A stretch of DNA of 64,000 nt, from positions 1-64,000 of the forward strand of contig DAOKYY010000006.1 of the NCBI GenBank assembly GCA_035325905.1. Direction: 5' to 3'. This stretch comes from DYGX01 sp035325905. GTDB lineage: Bacteria > Chloroflexota > Anaerolineae > Aggregatilineales > Aggregatilineaceae. Made by a program: the position numbers and the translations under genes. Within the stretch, counting starts at the first letter, position 1. Each line of letters opens with the position of its first letter. Of this stretch, positions 35,597 to 44,332 are shown piece after piece. A model generated the notes under the pieces. The model was given only the letters and a program-made list of their open reading frames with translations. It ran no database searches and was not told the DNA's origin.

Positions 35597-35629
35597 CCCT
35601 GCGGTGAGGGCGTGCCTCTCACCGCAGGG
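35597..35629 (+). terminator. Strong hairpin after the binding-protein gene (attenuating or stabilising)
   Basis: CCCTGCGGTGAG and CTCACCGCAGGG form a perfect 12-bp stem with a 9-base loop, followed by TTCTCC rather than a real T-tract. It lies between the binding-protein gene and its ATPase gene and probably raises the relative yield of the binding protein. Confidence 0.6.
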
Positions 35630-35676
35630 TTCTCCTGATCCGCGCGTGAAGAAAAGTGTTTAGGAAGGCATCCACT

Positions 35677-37227
35677 TTGGAGAAGCAACCCATCCTTCGC
35701 GTCGAAGGGGTTTCCAAGTCCTTCCCTGGCGTCCAGGCGCTGCAAAACGTCGACTTCGAAGCCTACCCTGGAGAAGTCGTGGCGCTGCTCGGCGAGAACG
35801 GCGCTGGCAAGTCGACTCTCATGAAAATCCTGGCGGGCGCTTATCACAAGGACAGCGGGCGGATCTTCCTCAAAGGCTCGGAGATCAACCCGCGCAACCC
35901 CGCGCACTCGCAGGAACTGGGGATTTCAACCATCTACCAGGAATTCACGCTGACGCTCAACCAGACGGCGGCGGCCAATATCTTCATGGGCCGCGAGCCG
36001 CGCCATGGCGGCCTGCTCGCGCCGTTCAAGCTCGTCAACCGGCGCAAGATGGAGCGCGACGCCGCCGCGCTCCTGCGGCGCGTGAAGGCCAGGGTGGACC
36101 CGGCGGCGCTGGTCGGTGAGCTATCGGTCGCCGAGCGACAGCAGGTCGAGATCGCGAAAGCGATGGCGATCGACGCCCAGGTAATCATCATGGACGAGCC
36201 GACCTCCGCCCTGGGCGCGGACGAGACGCGCTCGCTGTTCGAGATCATCCGCGAGCTTCGGGCGCGCGGCCTGGCGATCATCTTCATCACGCACCGGCTC
36301 GAAGAAGTGTTTGAGATCAGCGACCGGGTGATTGTCCTGCGCGACGGGGCGCGCGTCGGCACGCTGACGACCGCCGAGGCGTCTGTTGACCAGATCATCC
36401 GGCTGATGGTCGGGCGCGATATCGCCGACCTGTTTCTCAAGGAAGTGGTGCCGGTTGGCGAGCCAGTGCTGGCCGTGGATGGGCTGACGCGGCGCGGCGT
36501 GGTGGAAGACGTCAGCTTCGACCTGCGGCGCGGCGAGATTCTGGGCTTCGCCGGGCTGGTCGGCGCCGGGCGCACCGAGACGATGCGGTTGATCTTTGGC
36601 GCGGACGCGAAGGACAGCGGCTACATCTGGCTCGACGGCCATGAAGTCGAGATCCACTCGCCCCAGGACGCCCTGCGGCACGGGATCGGGCTGGTCCCTG
36701 AAGACCGCGCCAACCAGGGGCTGGTGCTCGAAAACACGGTCCTGTTCAACATGGTTGTGCCGACGCTGGCGCGCTTCGCGCGGCTGGGATGGCTGCGCCG
36801 CCGGCCGGCGCGCCAGGCGGCGACCGTGTACGTCGATCGGCTGCGTGTGCGCACGCCCAGCATGGAGCAGACCACCAAGAACCTGTCGGGCGGCAACCAG
36901 CAGAAGGTGGTTCTCGCCAAGTGGCTGATGGTCAACCCGAAGGTGCTGATCCTCGACGAGCCAACGCGCGGCATCGACGTGGGCGCCAAAGCCGAGATTC
37001 ACCAGTTGATGGTCGAGCTAGCCAAGCAAGGCATCGGCATTATCATGATCTCGTCCGAAATGCCGGAGGTGCTGGCGATGAGCGACCGGATCGTCGTCAT
37101 GCACGAGGGGCGCATCGCGGGCATCCTTGACCGAGATGAGGCCACTCAGGAACGCATCATGGCCTACGCCAGCGGCCAGACTGGGCTAGCGGCTAAGAAC
37201 CTGGTCACAGAGGGGCAAGTAGCATGA
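35677..37227 (+). CDS. Sugar ABC transporter ATPase, RbsA/XylG type (two nucleotide-binding domains)
   Basis: The 516-residue protein contains two fused ATPase domains. The first has Walker A GENGAGKST, the signature-like LSVAERQQVEIAKA and Walker B VIIMDEPTSALGA. The second has the degenerate Walker A GLVGAGRTE usual for this family, signature LSGGNQQKVVLAKWL and Walker B LILDEPTRGIDVG. It energises import by the adjacent permease. The start is TTG at 35677, eight bases after AGGAAGG; an in-frame GTG at 35656 overlaps that site. Its stop codon overlaps the start of the permease gene (ATGA). Confidence 0.92.
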   Translation: MEKQPILRVEGVSKSFPGVQALQNVDFEAYPGEVVALLGENGAGKSTLMKILAGAYHKDSGRIFLKGSEINPRNPAHSQELGISTIYQEFTLTLNQTAAANIFMGREPRHGGLLAPFKLVNRRKMERDAAALLRRVKARVDPAALVGELSVAERQQVEIAKAMAIDAQVIIMDEPTSALGADETRSLFEIIRELRARGLAIIFITHRLEEVFEISDRVIVLRDGARVGTLTTAEASVDQIIRLMVGRDIADLFLKEVVPVGEPVLAVDGLTRRGVVEDVSFDLRRGEILGFAGLVGAGRTETMRLIFGADAKDSGYIWLDGHEVEIHSPQDALRHGIGLVPEDRANQGLVLENTVLFNMVVPTLARFARLGWLRRRPARQAATVYVDRLRVRTPSMEQTTKNLSGGNQQKVVLAKWLMVNPKVLILDEPTRGIDVGAKAEIHQLMVELAKQGIGIIMISSEMPEVLAMSDRIVVMHEGRIAGILDRDEATQERIMAYASGQTGLAAKNLVTEGQVA

Positions 37228-38363
37228 GCGAGCACACAGCGGATGACATGACGCGCCGCGAGGCGTTTGGCAAGGCGTCACGCGCTTGGTGGCGCGGGAT
37301 CGCTTCGGGCCAGGAGCTTGGTGTGTTCATCGTCCTGGTGGCGATGATTTTGTACCTGACATGGAAGACCGACACTTTCGCCACCGCGCAGAACGTCCGC
37401 AATATCTGGCTGTCGTTCTCGTGGATTGCGATCGCGGCATTCGGTCAGACCTTCGTCATTATCACCGGCGGCATCGACCTCTCGACCGGGTCGACGATGG
37501 CCCTGTCGGGCCTGGCTGCGGCGTTCCTGATTGCGGGCAATATCGAGGGCCATCCGACCGACTGGATGATCGAGAAAATGGTGGGCGGCCGGATGCAGGC
37601 GATGGGGCCGGACAAATACGTCCCGATCGCATTGCTGGCCGGGCCATTGATGGGGCTGTTGATCGGCACCATCAACGGGCTGCTTGTCGCGTGGGCGAAT
37701 CTGCCTGCGTTTATCGCTACGCTGGGCATGATGAGCATCGCGCGCGGCATCTGCTACGGCTGGTCCGGGGCGTGGCCCTTCCAGAAGCTGAACAACGAGT
37801 TTCTGCGCATCGGGCAGAACGACGTGAACTTGTTCGGGCTGGATGTTCCCATACCCTTTATTATCATGATCATTATTGCCCTGATCATGTCGATTTTCCT
37901 CACCCGGACCGTTTGGGGCTACCGGATTTACGCGCTGGGCGGCAACGAGCAGGCGTCGAAGCTCTCCGGCATCAACACGCGTCGCGTCAAGCTGATCGCC
38001 TTCATGGCGTCCGGCCTGATGGCCGGCATTGGCGGGACGCTGATGACCTCGCGCCTCGGCGTCGCCGCGCCGACCGCCGCGCAAGGCTACGAGTTGGACG
38101 CCATCGCGGCGGTATTCATCGGCGGGACGAGCGTGACAGGCGGCAAGGGGACGATTGTCGGCACGCTGATCGGCGCGGCGATCATGCAGGTGCTGCGCAG
38201 CGGCCTCAACCTGCTCGGCTACGACCCGAACTGGCAGCCGGCGGCCATCGGCCTGACGATCATCCTGGCGATCATGTTCGACCGGCTGCGCGTCCGGCTG
38301 CAAAACCGCCCGGCGTCAAGCCTGTTCAGCACGCAGGGGCTGCGCAGCCGCCTCGGGCGCTAA
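37224..38363 (+). CDS. Sugar ABC transporter permease, RbsC/XylH type
   Basis: The 379-residue protein has about ten hydrophobic segments and the RbsC-family features ITGGIDLSTGSTMALSG, GMMSIARGICYG and YALGGNEQASKLSGINTRRVKLIAF. It forms the membrane channel of the carbohydrate uptake type 2 importer with the upstream ATPase and binding protein. It overlaps the ATPase gene by four bases (ATGA), a typical coupling. An intrinsic terminator follows 16 bases after the stop. Confidence 0.93.
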   Translation: MSEHTADDMTRREAFGKASRAWWRGIASGQELGVFIVLVAMILYLTWKTDTFATAQNVRNIWLSFSWIAIAAFGQTFVIITGGIDLSTGSTMALSGLAAAFLIAGNIEGHPTDWMIEKMVGGRMQAMGPDKYVPIALLAGPLMGLLIGTINGLLVAWANLPAFIATLGMMSIARGICYGWSGAWPFQKLNNEFLRIGQNDVNLFGLDVPIPFIIMIIIALIMSIFLTRTVWGYRIYALGGNEQASKLSGINTRRVKLIAFMASGLMAGIGGTLMTSRLGVAAPTAAQGYELDAIAAVFIGGTSVTGGKGTIVGTLIGAAIMQVLRSGLNLLGYDPNWQPAAIGLTIILAIMFDRLRVRLQNRPASSLFSTQGLRSRLGR

Positions 38364-38379
38364 TGGGTTAGGCTTTGTC

Positions 38380-38409
38380 AAAGGGCGGAGGCCCGCTTCC
38401 GCCCTTTTT
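38380..38409 (+). terminator. Intrinsic terminator of the sugar ABC operon
   Basis: AAAGGGCGGA and TCCGCCCTTT form a 10-bp stem with an 8-base loop, ending in a run of five Ts. It lies between the permease gene and the XylA-like gene, so the latter may depend on partial read-through or its own weak promoter. Confidence 0.85.
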
Positions 38410-38445
38410 GTTGCCTGGATTACGTTCTGCCAGAGAGTGTGACGC

Positions 38446-39480
38446 ATGGAAACTTACGGCTATACCTTTTCGTTCGGCCCCTGGAACATCCACGAAGGCG
38501 CGGACCCGTTCGGCCCGCCGGTGCGCCCGACCGTCCCGTTTGAGGACAAGCTCGCGCTGTACAAGCAGCTAGGCTTCGACGCTGTGCAGTTTCACGACGA
38601 CGACGCCGTGCCGGACCTCGATCATAAGTCCGCCGCGCAGATCGTCGCCGAGGCGCGTGCGCTGAAGCAAAAGCTCGACGACCTGGGGCTGGTGGCGGAG
38701 TTCGTCGCGCCGCGCTTGTGGGAGCATCCGCTGACCGTGGACGGGGCCTACACCGCCAATGATCCGCAGGCGCGCGCCTACGCCCTGGACCGCTCGCGCA
38801 AGATGCTCGACATCGCCCAGGCGCTTGAGGTGAAGCTGGTCGTGCTGTGGCTGGCCCGCGAGGGGACGTATCAGCGCGAGGCCAAGGACGCGGCGCGGGC
38901 GGTTGATCTGCTGACCAGCGCGCTGGACGAGATGCTGGCCTACGCGCCCGATCTACGGATTGCGGTTGAACCGAAGCCGAACGAACCGATGGACCTGGCG
39001 TACATCCCGACGATCGGCCACGCGATCGCGCTCGGCTACCGGACGCAGGCGCCGGAGCGAGTCGGCGCGCTGGTCGAGTCGGCGCACGCGATCCTGGCCG
39101 GGCTGGACCCGGCGGACGAGATGGCGTTCGCGCTGGCCTACGACAAGCTATGGAGCGTGCACCTCAACGACCAGAACGGGCTGAAGTTCGACCAGGACCG
39201 CGCCTTCGGCAGCGTCAACCTGCGGCGCGCTTTCGATCAAGTCCTGGTGCTGGACGATCACCGCTTCTACGAGAAGGGCGTCGTCGGGCTGGATGTCAAG
39301 GCGCTGCGCACGCAGCCAGCAGACCTGGCGCTCAAGCACCTGATCAACAGCCGGGATACGTTCCTGTGGCTGGTCGAGCGCGTTCGCAGCCTCGATCGCG
39401 ATGTTGTGCGCCAGTGTATCGAGGCGCGCGACTACGAGGAGCTTGACCGGCTGATCCTCAGCCACCTCATGGGCCGTTGA
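38446..39480 (+). CDS. Xylose-isomerase-like TIM-barrel protein (XylA group)
   Basis: The 344-residue protein aligns by eye with short (Streptomyces-type) xylose isomerases of about 388 residues. Matches include FHDDD (His50, Asp53), the metal and substrate motif VEPKPNEP (Glu175, Lys177), ESAHAILAGL (Glu211, His214) and NGLKFDQDRAFG (Asp249, Asp251). One metal ligand appears changed: the IDLNGQ of the enzyme reads VHLNDQ here, putting His239 in place of Asp. It follows a CUT2 sugar importer, so ketose/aldose conversion of the imported sugar is likely, but D-xylose itself is not certain. GAGAG precedes the ATG. The stop overlaps the convergent GNAT gene. Confidence 0.75.
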   Translation: METYGYTFSFGPWNIHEGADPFGPPVRPTVPFEDKLALYKQLGFDAVQFHDDDAVPDLDHKSAAQIVAEARALKQKLDDLGLVAEFVAPRLWEHPLTVDGAYTANDPQARAYALDRSRKMLDIAQALEVKLVVLWLAREGTYQREAKDAARAVDLLTSALDEMLAYAPDLRIAVEPKPNEPMDLAYIPTIGHAIALGYRTQAPERVGALVESAHAILAGLDPADEMAFALAYDKLWSVHLNDQNGLKFDQDRAFGSVNLRRAFDQVLVLDDHRFYEKGVVGLDVKALRTQPADLALKHLINSRDTFLWLVERVRSLDRDVVRQCIEARDYEELDRLILSHLMGR

Positions 39481-40387
39481 GCGGCCTGCGATAGGCGCCG
39501 ATCCGGTTGGTTGGACGGAACCCGGCGCTGCGATAGAGGGCCTGTGAGGCGGGGTTGTCGATCTCGGCGTAGACGATAGCCTCCCGCGCGCCGAACGATT
39601 GAACCCGCCGCAGGCCCTCGCACATCGCCGCCCGCCCCAGCCCGCGCCGCTGAAAGGCAGGCGCCGTGCCCACCGGCTCGAACTCCGCCATGCGATTCTC
39701 GGCGTCGTACCAGCCCATGACATACGAGGCGACATCTCCCCCCGGCGCGAGCGTCACCACGTCCAGCTCGGCGCGATAGTCCGGCGCGCGACGAAGCTGC
39801 CGGTAGGCGCCCGGCGTCATTCGCGCCGAGCCGAACGCAGCGCGGTGCGCCGCCGCCCGCGCCTCGACGATCTCGTCCGTCACGTGCGCCAGCCGGAACC
39901 CGTCCGGCAGTTCGGGCGCGGGAATTGCGTCAAGCGTGTGCCGCATATAGAGCAGCCCGTAGGCGGGATCGCGCCGGTAGCCACGCTGCTCCAGCACAGC
40001 TCGCCACAGCGTGTCGTCGTCAAAGACCCACATCGTGACGAGGCTCTCCGGCGGTCGCTCACCTACCTGCTCGACCAGCCGCGCCTCGGTCCAGGCCAGC
40101 ATGGGGGCAAGCTGTTCCGCGACCCGCTCCTCCGGCGACACAAACAGGTCGAACGCGCCGAGATGCGGTGTCAGCAGCGACCAGCCGCAGACGCGCCCCA
40201 CCCCGTCCTCCCATAAAAACGCGATGTCTTCCAGCCGGTAGTCGCGCAGCAGGTAAAACAGCCACCAGTTGAGATCGCCGAGGTGGATATAGCCGGAGTG
40301 CGGCGACGCGCGCTGCCCCTCGATCAGCACCCGGCGCATCGCGTCCAGGCCGGCCAGTTCAGCATACGGGCGGGCATGAAAAGACAT
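39467..40387 (-). CDS. GNAT-family acetyltransferase with two-domain layout
   Basis: The 306-residue protein has a diverged N-terminal half and a C-terminal GNAT domain with the acetyl-CoA loop VGTAPAFQRRGLGRAAMCEGL and the closing segment NPASQALYRSAGFRPTNRIGAYRRP. The N-terminal half (IHLGDLNWWLFYLL...) may be a second, degenerate GNAT fold. GGAGG lies eight bases before the ATG at 40387; a longer frame to 40465 runs over the upstream control region. It converges with the XylA-like gene, overlapping it by 14 bases. The substrate is unknown. Confidence 0.82.
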   Translation of the reverse strand: MSFHARPYAELAGLDAMRRVLIEGQRASPHSGYIHLGDLNWWLFYLLRDYRLEDIAFLWEDGVGRVCGWSLLTPHLGAFDLFVSPEERVAEQLAPMLAWTEARLVEQVGERPPESLVTMWVFDDDTLWRAVLEQRGYRRDPAYGLLYMRHTLDAIPAPELPDGFRLAHVTDEIVEARAAAHRAAFGSARMTPGAYRQLRRAPDYRAELDVVTLAPGGDVASYVMGWYDAENRMAEFEPVGTAPAFQRRGLGRAAMCEGLRRVQSFGAREAIVYAEIDNPASQALYRSAGFRPTNRIGAYRRPLNGP

Positions 40388-40474
40388 GGGCGAGCCTCCG
40401 AAACGCAACGTTGTGCAGTTGCCACGACATTTCTGCGATATTGTACAGTAGCGGGCTTTGGGCATCTGACCTGC

Positions 40475-40503
40475 TTGACGCGCGACGTAATTCGTCGTAA
40501 GCT
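40475..40503 (+). promoter_or_regulatory. Candidate promoter of the lacI/glycoside operon
   Basis: TTGACG (40475-40480) with TAAGCT (40498-40503) at 17-base spacing lies just ahead of the operator palindrome. The -10 box is weak. Confidence 0.35.
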
Positions 40504-40507
40504 ATTC

Positions 40508-40519
40508 GTAAGCGCTTAC
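40508..40519. promoter_or_regulatory. LacI-type operator GTAAGCGCTTAC
   Basis: A perfect 12-bp palindrome with the AAGCGCTT core typical of LacI-family operators lies 118 bases upstream of the lacI-type gene. It sits where it could block transcription from the promoter just before it. Autoregulation by the adjacent repressor, and control of the operon behind it, are likely. Confidence 0.75.
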
Positions 40520-40636
40520 AATCTCGTTGCAAGATTTTGCAGGCGAGCGGCATCCAAAACGCGCCCCTGCTCCACCACGCTGCACCACTGCGTCACAGTC
40601 CGGCTTGAGAGTGGGCGTTCGCAGGAGCGGCTGACG

Positions 40637-41677
40637 GTGAAACTCAGTCTTCAGGATATCGCCGCGCAGGCTGGCGTCTCGACCGCTACCGTTTCGCGCG
40701 CCCTGAACGACCGGGCGGGGGTTCACCCCGAAACCCGCGAGCAGATATTGCGCATCGCGCGCGAGATGGGCTACACACCCAGCATGGCCGCGCGCGGGCT
40801 GGCAACCTCGCGCACCCAGAACCTCGGCTTTATCACCTACAAGCACCACCCGCAACCGATCAGCTCCTACCACGTCGAGATCGCGCAGGGCATTGACGAC
40901 GAAGCGCGCCAGCGCGGCTATCACGTCATCACCCGCTTCGTAGACCAGGCCATGATGCAGAGCGGGCAGCAACTGGCGCTGATTGCCGAGCAGCGCATCG
41001 ACGGGCTGATCCTGGTTGGCCCGGCGCTGTCTCCGGCGTTCATCATCGAGTTGTACAACAGCGGCATCCCGCTGGTGCTGGTCGACAACATGCTCCAGGA
41101 GACAAAGATCGACGCGGTGGTGTGCGACAACGCGGACGGCACCTACCAGATCACCAGGCACCTGATCGAGCATCATGGCCTGCGGCGGCTGGCGTTCTTC
41201 TCCGGCCCGGCGCACTGGTTCAGCAGCCGCGAGCGGCGCAGCGGCTACGAGCGCGCTCTGAGCGAGATCGAAGAGGCGCCGCGCCTGGTTTTCATGAACG
41301 AGACGACGGTCAGCACCGGATACGGCGCGATGCTTGAGGCGCTGGACCAGCACCCTGATCTTGAGGGCGTCGTGGCGGTTAACGACGCGACGGCGCTTGG
41401 CGCGATCCGCGCCTGCAAAGAACGCGGGCGACGCGTGCCGGGCGACATCGCGGTGGTCGGGTTCGACAACGTGGCGTGGGGGCCGCTGCACGAGCCGCCC
41501 CTCACGACGGTCGGGATGTTCAAGTACGAGACGGGGGTCCAGGCCGTGCGCCGCCTGATCGACGTGATCGAGCGGCCGGTGGCCTCGTCCTATCAACTCA
41601 GGCTTGGGGTGGAGCTGGTGATCCGCGAATCATGCGGCTGTCCGCCCAGTGAATCCGGCCAGATCGGCGGCCCATAG
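40637..41677 (+). CDS. LacI-family transcriptional regulator of the glycoside operon
   Basis: The 346-residue protein has the LacI helix-turn-helix (LSLQDIAAQAGVSTATVSRAL) and hinge, then a sugar-sensing core (LGFITYKHHPQPISSYHVEIAQG...) and the frequent LacI-family tail LVIRESCGCPP. GTG at 40637 is the start, nine bases after AGGAG; the frame upstream of it crosses the operator and promoter. It lies at the head of a binding-protein/permease/glycosidase operon, 171 bases ahead of the binding-protein gene. The inducer is presumably the imported saccharide. Confidence 0.9.
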   Translation: MKLSLQDIAAQAGVSTATVSRALNDRAGVHPETREQILRIAREMGYTPSMAARGLATSRTQNLGFITYKHHPQPISSYHVEIAQGIDDEARQRGYHVITRFVDQAMMQSGQQLALIAEQRIDGLILVGPALSPAFIIELYNSGIPLVLVDNMLQETKIDAVVCDNADGTYQITRHLIEHHGLRRLAFFSGPAHWFSSRERRSGYERALSEIEEAPRLVFMNETTVSTGYGAMLEALDQHPDLEGVVAVNDATALGAIRACKERGRRVPGDIAVVGFDNVAWGPLHEPPLTTVGMFKYETGVQAVRRLIDVIERPVASSYQLRLGVELVIRESCGCPPSESGQIGGP

Positions 41678-41848
41678 GCCGCCCGCCAGACGCGCGCCGG
41701 TGAGTGCCCCAGGCGGGCAAGGAGGGTGAGTTCCGGGGGAGTGTTTCGCACCATCAAGTTTCAGCAGAACCGCAGGCTTCAGCGTTTCAGCTTCGCGCCG
41801 ATCATAACAGAGAGTGTGCAAGACGAGACCTCTTGAAGGGAGACAGCA

Positions 41849-43078
41849 ATGACTCGAATGCTACGTTTTGTGCTGGTCGCCGCGTTCGCCATTGGGCTGC
41901 TGCCGCTGGCTGCGGTCAGCGCGCAGAACCCGGTGATGATCCGCGTCACCAACTGGGCCGGGGTCGATGAAGCCGCCGAGTTCCAGCAGATCGTGGACGA
42001 AGTCAACGCCAATAACACCGAGTTCCAGGTCGTCTACGAGCCGAAACCGGACGACTACTACACCCAGCTTCAGACTCAGATCGCGGGCGGCACCGCCCCT
42101 GATCTGTTCTGGCTGGACCAGAACCACATGGAATGGGCCTATGACGGCGTGCTGCTCGACATCAGCGAGTATCTCGCCAATGACGAGCGCGACGTCGCCA
42201 GCCCGGAGGACTATTTCCCCGGCGTGTGGCAGACTGTCGCCATCAACGACGGCATCTATGGCCTGCCGTGGATCGCACAGCCAGTCGTGCTCTACTACAA
42301 CAAGGACATCTTCGACGAAATGAGCATGGAATATCCGACCGCCGAGTGGACCTGGGATGACTTCAAGGCCGCGGCGGAAGCTCTGACCAACGAAGAGCAC
42401 TACGGCTTCGTGCTGAACGGCTGGCCGCCGATCCACATGTTCATCTGGTCGTTTGGCGGCGAAGTCATCAGCGAAGACCTGCAAACCTCACCCATCGACT
42501 CGCCCGAAGCGATCGCCGGCGCGCAGTTCTACGCCGACATGATCTTCAACCCGGCCTGCTGCCCGTCGGAAGAGACCATCGCCGAGGAAGGCTTTGGCGA
42601 GATGTTCAAGGCCGGGCGTGTGGCGATGTTCATGGGCGGCGCGGCGGACGACCTGGATCGCGTCGAGGGCCTGAACGTCGGCGTGTCGCCGGTTCCGCAG
42701 GATGTCAACGGCGGGAACACAACCTTCGCCTGGACCGCCGCAACGGTAATCAACGCTAAGACCGAGAACCCGGATCTCGCTTACGAGGCGCTGGTCCAGC
42801 TCACCGAAGGCATCCATAGCTGGAAGATCGTCTCACCGCGCGTCTCGCAGGCGAACGTCGAGCATCTGGTCGCGTCCGAGCCGCGCAAGGAAGCCAACGC
42901 CGAGGCGATCCTGGAGGCCGTGCCGGATATGCGCGCCTTCCGCATCATCCCGCGTATGGCCGAATGGGACACGATCTTCTGGGAAGACTTCCAGGACCCG
43001 CTGTTCCACGGGGAGGACACCGTCGAGAACCTGGCGGCTGACGCCCGGATTCTGCTTGAAGATGTATTAGGCGAGTAG
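41849..43078 (+). CDS. Sugar ABC substrate-binding protein, extracellular family 1
   Basis: The 409-residue protein has a signal peptide (RFVLVAAFAIGLLPLAAVSA) and an SBP_bac_1 fold: IRVTNWAGVDEAAEFQQIVDEV, DLFWLDQNHMEWAYDG, GLPWIAQPVVLYYNKDIFDE and FKAGRVAMFMGG are typical of MalE/UgpB-like proteins. It should bind an oligosaccharide outside the cell for the two permeases encoded next. AAGGGAG lies seven bases before the ATG. The downstream GH130 enzyme suggests a manno-oligosaccharide ligand, which is an inference. Confidence 0.9.
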   Translation: MTRMLRFVLVAAFAIGLLPLAAVSAQNPVMIRVTNWAGVDEAAEFQQIVDEVNANNTEFQVVYEPKPDDYYTQLQTQIAGGTAPDLFWLDQNHMEWAYDGVLLDISEYLANDERDVASPEDYFPGVWQTVAINDGIYGLPWIAQPVVLYYNKDIFDEMSMEYPTAEWTWDDFKAAAEALTNEEHYGFVLNGWPPIHMFIWSFGGEVISEDLQTSPIDSPEAIAGAQFYADMIFNPACCPSEETIAEEGFGEMFKAGRVAMFMGGAADDLDRVEGLNVGVSPVPQDVNGGNTTFAWTAATVINAKTENPDLAYEALVQLTEGIHSWKIVSPRVSQANVEHLVASEPRKEANAEAILEAVPDMRAFRIIPRMAEWDTIFWEDFQDPLFHGEDTVENLAADARILLEDVLGE

Positions 43079-43098
43079 CCTGACCCCGCTAACGACGC

Positions 43099-43126
43099 GG
43101 CAGGAGCGGCGCTCGCCGCTCCTGCC
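43099..43126 (+). other. Strong intercistronic hairpin after the binding-protein gene
   Basis: GGCAGGAGCGGC and GCCGCTCCTGCC form a perfect 12-bp stem with a four-base loop between the binding-protein gene and the first permease gene. No T-tract follows. It is the third such hairpin in this window at the same operon position. Confidence 0.65.
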
Positions 43127-43162
43127 CATCTCCGCCTGCCGGTCTGAGTCAGGAGGTCGCCC

Positions 43163-44329
43163 ATGACAGCCGATCCCGGAGCTTTGAATACCTACTACCC
43201 GACCCTGCTGCGCTACATCGGCGTGGCGGTAGGGCTGGTCATCCTGATGTACGGTATCTACCGTCTCTTGCGGTGGGCGGGCGTCAAGCACGAGCCGGCA
43301 ACAGGCTTCACGCTGGTCACTCCCTGGATCGCCGGCTTTCTGATTTTCACGGTGTTTCCGATCGGGCTGTCTTTTTATCTGAGCTTTACCGAATACGACA
43401 TTTTGTGGGATCAGCCTAAGGCGCTGGCCGACCCGCTGTTCAATTACAAGCGCGCGCTGGGGATCAAGATCGTCGAGCTGCCGCCCGGCGAGCGCCCGAT
43501 CCAGGTGCTCGGCACAATGGAGGGCGAGACGCCCGAAACAGTGCGCTACCGCGAGCTAGACCGTTTCAGCCTGGGCGACAAGACTTATGTGATCGGCGCG
43601 ACCGACGGCTTCTTCCTCAAGGGGGTCTGGCTGACGCTGCGCTACGCCGTGCTGAGCGTGCCGCTGGGCATGATCGGCGCGCTGGCCGTGGCGCTGCTGC
43701 TCAACCAGAACATCAAGGGGGTCGGCTTCTGGCGCACGCTCTACTACCTGCCAGCGGTGCTCCCGGCGGCGGCGGTTGCGCTGCTCTGGTTCTGGCTGTT
43801 CGCGCCAAACAGCGGCCTGATCAACTGGGCGCTATCGCCGATCTATAACCTGTTCGACATCAAGCCGCTCGGCTGGTTCACCGACAAGGACCTGATCCTG
43901 CCCTCGTTTCTGATCATGGGCATGTGGGGCATCTTCGGCGCGAACACGGTCATCCTGCTCGCCGGGCTGAAGAACATCCCGAAAGACCTGTATGAAGCGG
44001 CGGCGATCGACGGCGCGGGGGCCTGGAAGAAGTTCCGCCACATCACCATCCCGATGCTCAGCCCTGCGCTGTTCTACAATCTGGTGACGAACATGATCGG
44101 CGCGCTGACGATCTTCACGCAACAGGCGTTCATCCCGACCGACCGGCAGGATGGCTGGTTCGTCAATTGGTTCATCTACAACGAAGCGTTCAACTTCGGC
44201 CGGATGGGCTACGCCTCCGCCCTGGGCTGGATGCTCGCCGTGGTGATCATCTTGATGACGCTGCTCATTTTCCGGTCGTCCGCGGCCTGGGTGTTCTACG
44301 AGGGCGCGCGGCAGGAAGGGAGAGCCTGA
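43163..44329 (+). CDS. Sugar ABC permease, MalF/UgpA type
   Basis: The 388-residue protein has an N-terminal membrane segment, a second one at TLVTPWIAGFLIFTVFPIGLSFYLSF, a periplasmic insert of about 90 residues, and then the core helices. The ATPase-contact loop is EAAAIDGAGAWKKFRHITIPML, the classic EAA motif. AGGAGG precedes the ATG. The MalG-type partner begins three bases after its stop. It is part of a carbohydrate uptake type 1 importer that lacks its own ATPase gene. Confidence 0.92.
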   Translation: MTADPGALNTYYPTLLRYIGVAVGLVILMYGIYRLLRWAGVKHEPATGFTLVTPWIAGFLIFTVFPIGLSFYLSFTEYDILWDQPKALADPLFNYKRALGIKIVELPPGERPIQVLGTMEGETPETVRYRELDRFSLGDKTYVIGATDGFFLKGVWLTLRYAVLSVPLGMIGALAVALLLNQNIKGVGFWRTLYYLPAVLPAAAVALLWFWLFAPNSGLINWALSPIYNLFDIKPLGWFTDKDLILPSFLIMGMWGIFGANTVILLAGLKNIPKDLYEAAAIDGAGAWKKFRHITIPMLSPALFYNLVTNMIGALTIFTQQAFIPTDRQDGWFVNWFIYNEAFNFGRMGYASALGWMLAVVIILMTLLIFRSSAAWVFYEGARQEGRA

Positions 44330-44332
44330 GCC

